21,431 nt of DNA. It comes from Calycina herbarum. Taxonomy: Eukaryota; Ascomycota; Leotiomycetes; Helotiales; Pezizellaceae. The position numbers and the translations under genes are program-made. Position 1 is the first letter of the stretch; each line of letters opens with the position of its first letter. This document shows, piece after piece, positions 20,042 through 21,431 of this stretch. The stretch is from assembly GCA_001414485.1 (NCBI GenBank), contig LLEY01000338.1, positions 1 to 21,431 on the forward strand. The letters are read 5' to 3'. The notes under the pieces are model-generated. The model did no database searches. It was not told the DNA's origin and worked only from the letters and a program-made list of their open reading frames with translations.

Positions 20042-21198
20042 TTAATTAGGAGTAGACCACCCATGGCGTTGTACAAGTACAGTAACCCAATGTTCTTGTT
20101 TTAAAATCAAGTCATTAATCCATTGCTGAGGTATAGCGTCCCACTCTTCTGTAACTGCCTGTTTCATCTCCTCTACAGTAGTAGGTTGACGTTTCCTTCT
20201 ATGAAGTGCTTGTTTAATCCACCGCCAGCACTTCTCTATAGGATTCATGTCTGGTGAGGTAGAAGGATGTGGCATTAAGATAATGCCGTGTTTTGTACGG
20301 AACTTAGCGCAACAGTTCGTTGTAGATTTGTGGCCATGCGCTGCATTTCCGTCCTCCATAAACAAGGGCTCTACTGAGGGACGAAGAGTGTGTGTAACTA
20401 AAGCAAAGGCCTCAAGGATTGCTTGGATATAGGGTTGTAACAGTTGTGTAAGGTAATCTCGTTGTAGAAAGGCGCCGCTCTTGCCATAGCCTTCGATGAA
20501 AATAAGAGGGGATTTATACCTATAACCAATCGCTCCCCATGCGTTAACAGACGTAGTATGACCTCGGTGGAACTGGTGTTGAATACAGGTATCGCAGAAG
20601 CGTTCAGAGTGTCCTTTGTTGATATTCCGGGTTACTTTTTGCTTAGTTGTACGCCCTCCAACTAGGAATGTAACTTCATCTGACCATAGGACCTTCAACC
20701 ACTCTAGATGCCAGAATATATGTGCAAGACCCCAGAGAAACCGGGCAGTAACTTGCGCAAGAGTCAAATAAGGCTTTTGGCAGGCTACGCAGCGATAGTA
20801 GCCTCTTTGGTGCATCCTACGTTGTAGTGTTGCAACTGAACAATCAAGCCCCAATTCCTGCCTTACTTTCCACCACTCCATAACCTGATTCTCCCAGTTT
20901 TCAGTACAATATTGGATAACCTCGTCTACTTCATTATCGGAGAGAAGGAATGCAGGACCGGTACGCCTTGTGCGAGCTCGTTCAGGGGCTGCGTAGCCAA
21001 GGATTTTGCGTATTGTACTCTCTCCAAGAGGTAGACCAGTAGAGGGGTTTCTGTAGCGTTTCTGTAGGGCGTAAATCGGGACTTTTCCGAACCAGTGTAA
21101 TTGGCGTATAGCCTCCTTATGTTTTGTAGTATTTCAAAGCCTTTATCGTGGTTCCAATCGTCGAGAGGGGGCTTTGTAGGCATCGTTGTAGGAGGCAT
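20042..21198 (-). CDS. Tc1-like transposase, one probable frameshift near its N-terminus
   Basis: The likely start is ATG 21198-21196 (MPPTTMPTKPPLDDWNHDKG). The frame then shifts near 21135, and a second frame is open from 21133 to the stop at 20042 (363 residues). The second frame supplies an N-terminal DNA-binding part (AIRQLHWFGKVPIYALQKRY, GESTIRKILG) and the catalytic core: LWSDEVTFL (first Asp), LFMEDGNAAHGH (second Asp) and SPDMNPIEKCWRWIKQ (Glu). Spacing from the second Asp to Glu is 38 by my count, so DD38E. Joining the two parts needs one extra base. Whether the shift is real or a sequencing error decides if the element could still be active. It would cut and paste its own inverted repeats at 19965 and 21278. 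Confidence 0.85.
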
Positions 21199-21238
21199 AT
21201 TTGTTAGTGCTGTAGAGAGCAAAATCAGCAAAATCATC

Positions 21239-21278
21239 AAAATGCCCTGTAGCGCACAGACCTGTGAAACCGGGTTCG
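21239..21278 (-). repeat. right terminal inverted repeat of the second transposon
   Basis: Reverse complement matches 19965-20004 at 39 of 40 bases; the single difference is GCTAC in place of GATAC. Confidence 0.92.
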
Positions 21279-21304
21279 TAATGAGGAAACCAGCAGGTTG
21301 AGTT

Positions 21305-21431
21305 TGTTGCTGGAATCGCTTAGAATCAGTAACACGTGATCTAGAACATTCTAGAATTGTAAATTTGTATATAAATACATCCTTTCTCTTCCTCTATTTA
21401 AGAGGTTTGAGGCACAATTCAAAAGCATTTT
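21305..21431 (+). promoter_or_regulatory. promoter-like sequence, possibly the start of an LTR
   Basis: Outside the transposon, the sequence begins TGTTGCTGGAATC and carries CACGTG (21333-21338), the palindrome CTAGAACATTCTAG (21341-21354), TATATAAATA (21368-21377) and a CT-rich tract, then leaves the window. TGTTG starts and a strong TATA box are common in fungal LTRs. The other end cannot be seen, so this is tentative. Confidence 0.3.

Larger units (their letters stand above)
19965..21278 (-). mobile_element. Tc1/mariner-type DNA transposon, nearly intact
   Basis: A 1314-bp element with 40-bp inverted repeats at 19965-20004 and 21239-21278 that differ at one base. TAA lies directly outside both ends (19962-19964 and 21279-21281), so the target duplication is TAA, or TA plus a shared A. 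The transposase is on the - strand. No TAG/TAA decay is seen in the long frame, so this copy appears younger than the element at 2692 or has escaped RIP. Confidence 0.88.

Overview
The window looks like a chromosome segment of a filamentous ascomycete (Pezizomycotina, perhaps Leotiomycetes; the class is a weak inference). The evidence is short GT...AG introns (46-240 bp) with CTRAY-like branch sites, a Rap/Rsr1-type GTPase split into nine small exons, members of two protein families that are abundant in filamentous fungi (a C2H2 zinc-finger family and DUF7580), and two Tc1/mariner elements, one carrying the C-to-T signature of repeat-induced point mutation (RIP).

Layout from left to right. 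(1) 1-1778, + strand: three-exon 3' part of a gene with a very acidic C-terminus, running in from the left edge; not recognised. (2) 1779-2691: 3' flank, then an AT-rich decayed block. (3) 2692-4099: complete Tc1/mariner element with about 42-bp inverted repeats and a TA duplication; its transposase has seven in-frame TAG stops. (4) 4102-5942: no gene; degenerate repeats and a tRNA-like fragment. (5) 5943-9386, - strand: an eight-exon gene assembled from splice phases, encoding a C2H2 zinc-finger protein joined to a separate C-terminal domain, with one probable frameshift. (6) 9387-9895: divergent promoter with a 20-bp tandem repeat. (7) 9896-11842, + strand: four-exon DUF7580 protein, with one probable frameshift. 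(8) 11843-13566: mostly non-coding, with one doubtful 198-aa ORF. (9) 13567-14959, - strand: nine-exon Rap/Rsr1 (KREV-1) small GTPase ending in a CIIL prenylation box, the clearest housekeeping gene here. (10) 14960-19964: about 5 kb without a convincing gene, AT-rich in its right half, holding at least four diverged copies of a short repeat. (11) 19965-21278: second Tc1/mariner-type element with nearly identical 40-bp inverted repeats and an almost intact transposase on the - strand. (12) 21282-21431: promoter-like sequence that may be the start of an LTR.

The most interesting unit is the head-to-head pair at 5.9-11.8 kb: a zinc-finger protein and a DUF7580 protein that share one 509-bp promoter region and lie between transposon-rich blocks. 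Both families are large and functionally obscure in fungi; any joint role is inference. Three reading frames in the window (about 7630, 10230 and 21140) each lack one base relative to a continuous protein, which suggests either recent decay or assembly deletions. The exon models below were joined by hand from splice signals and frame continuity and have no transcript support.
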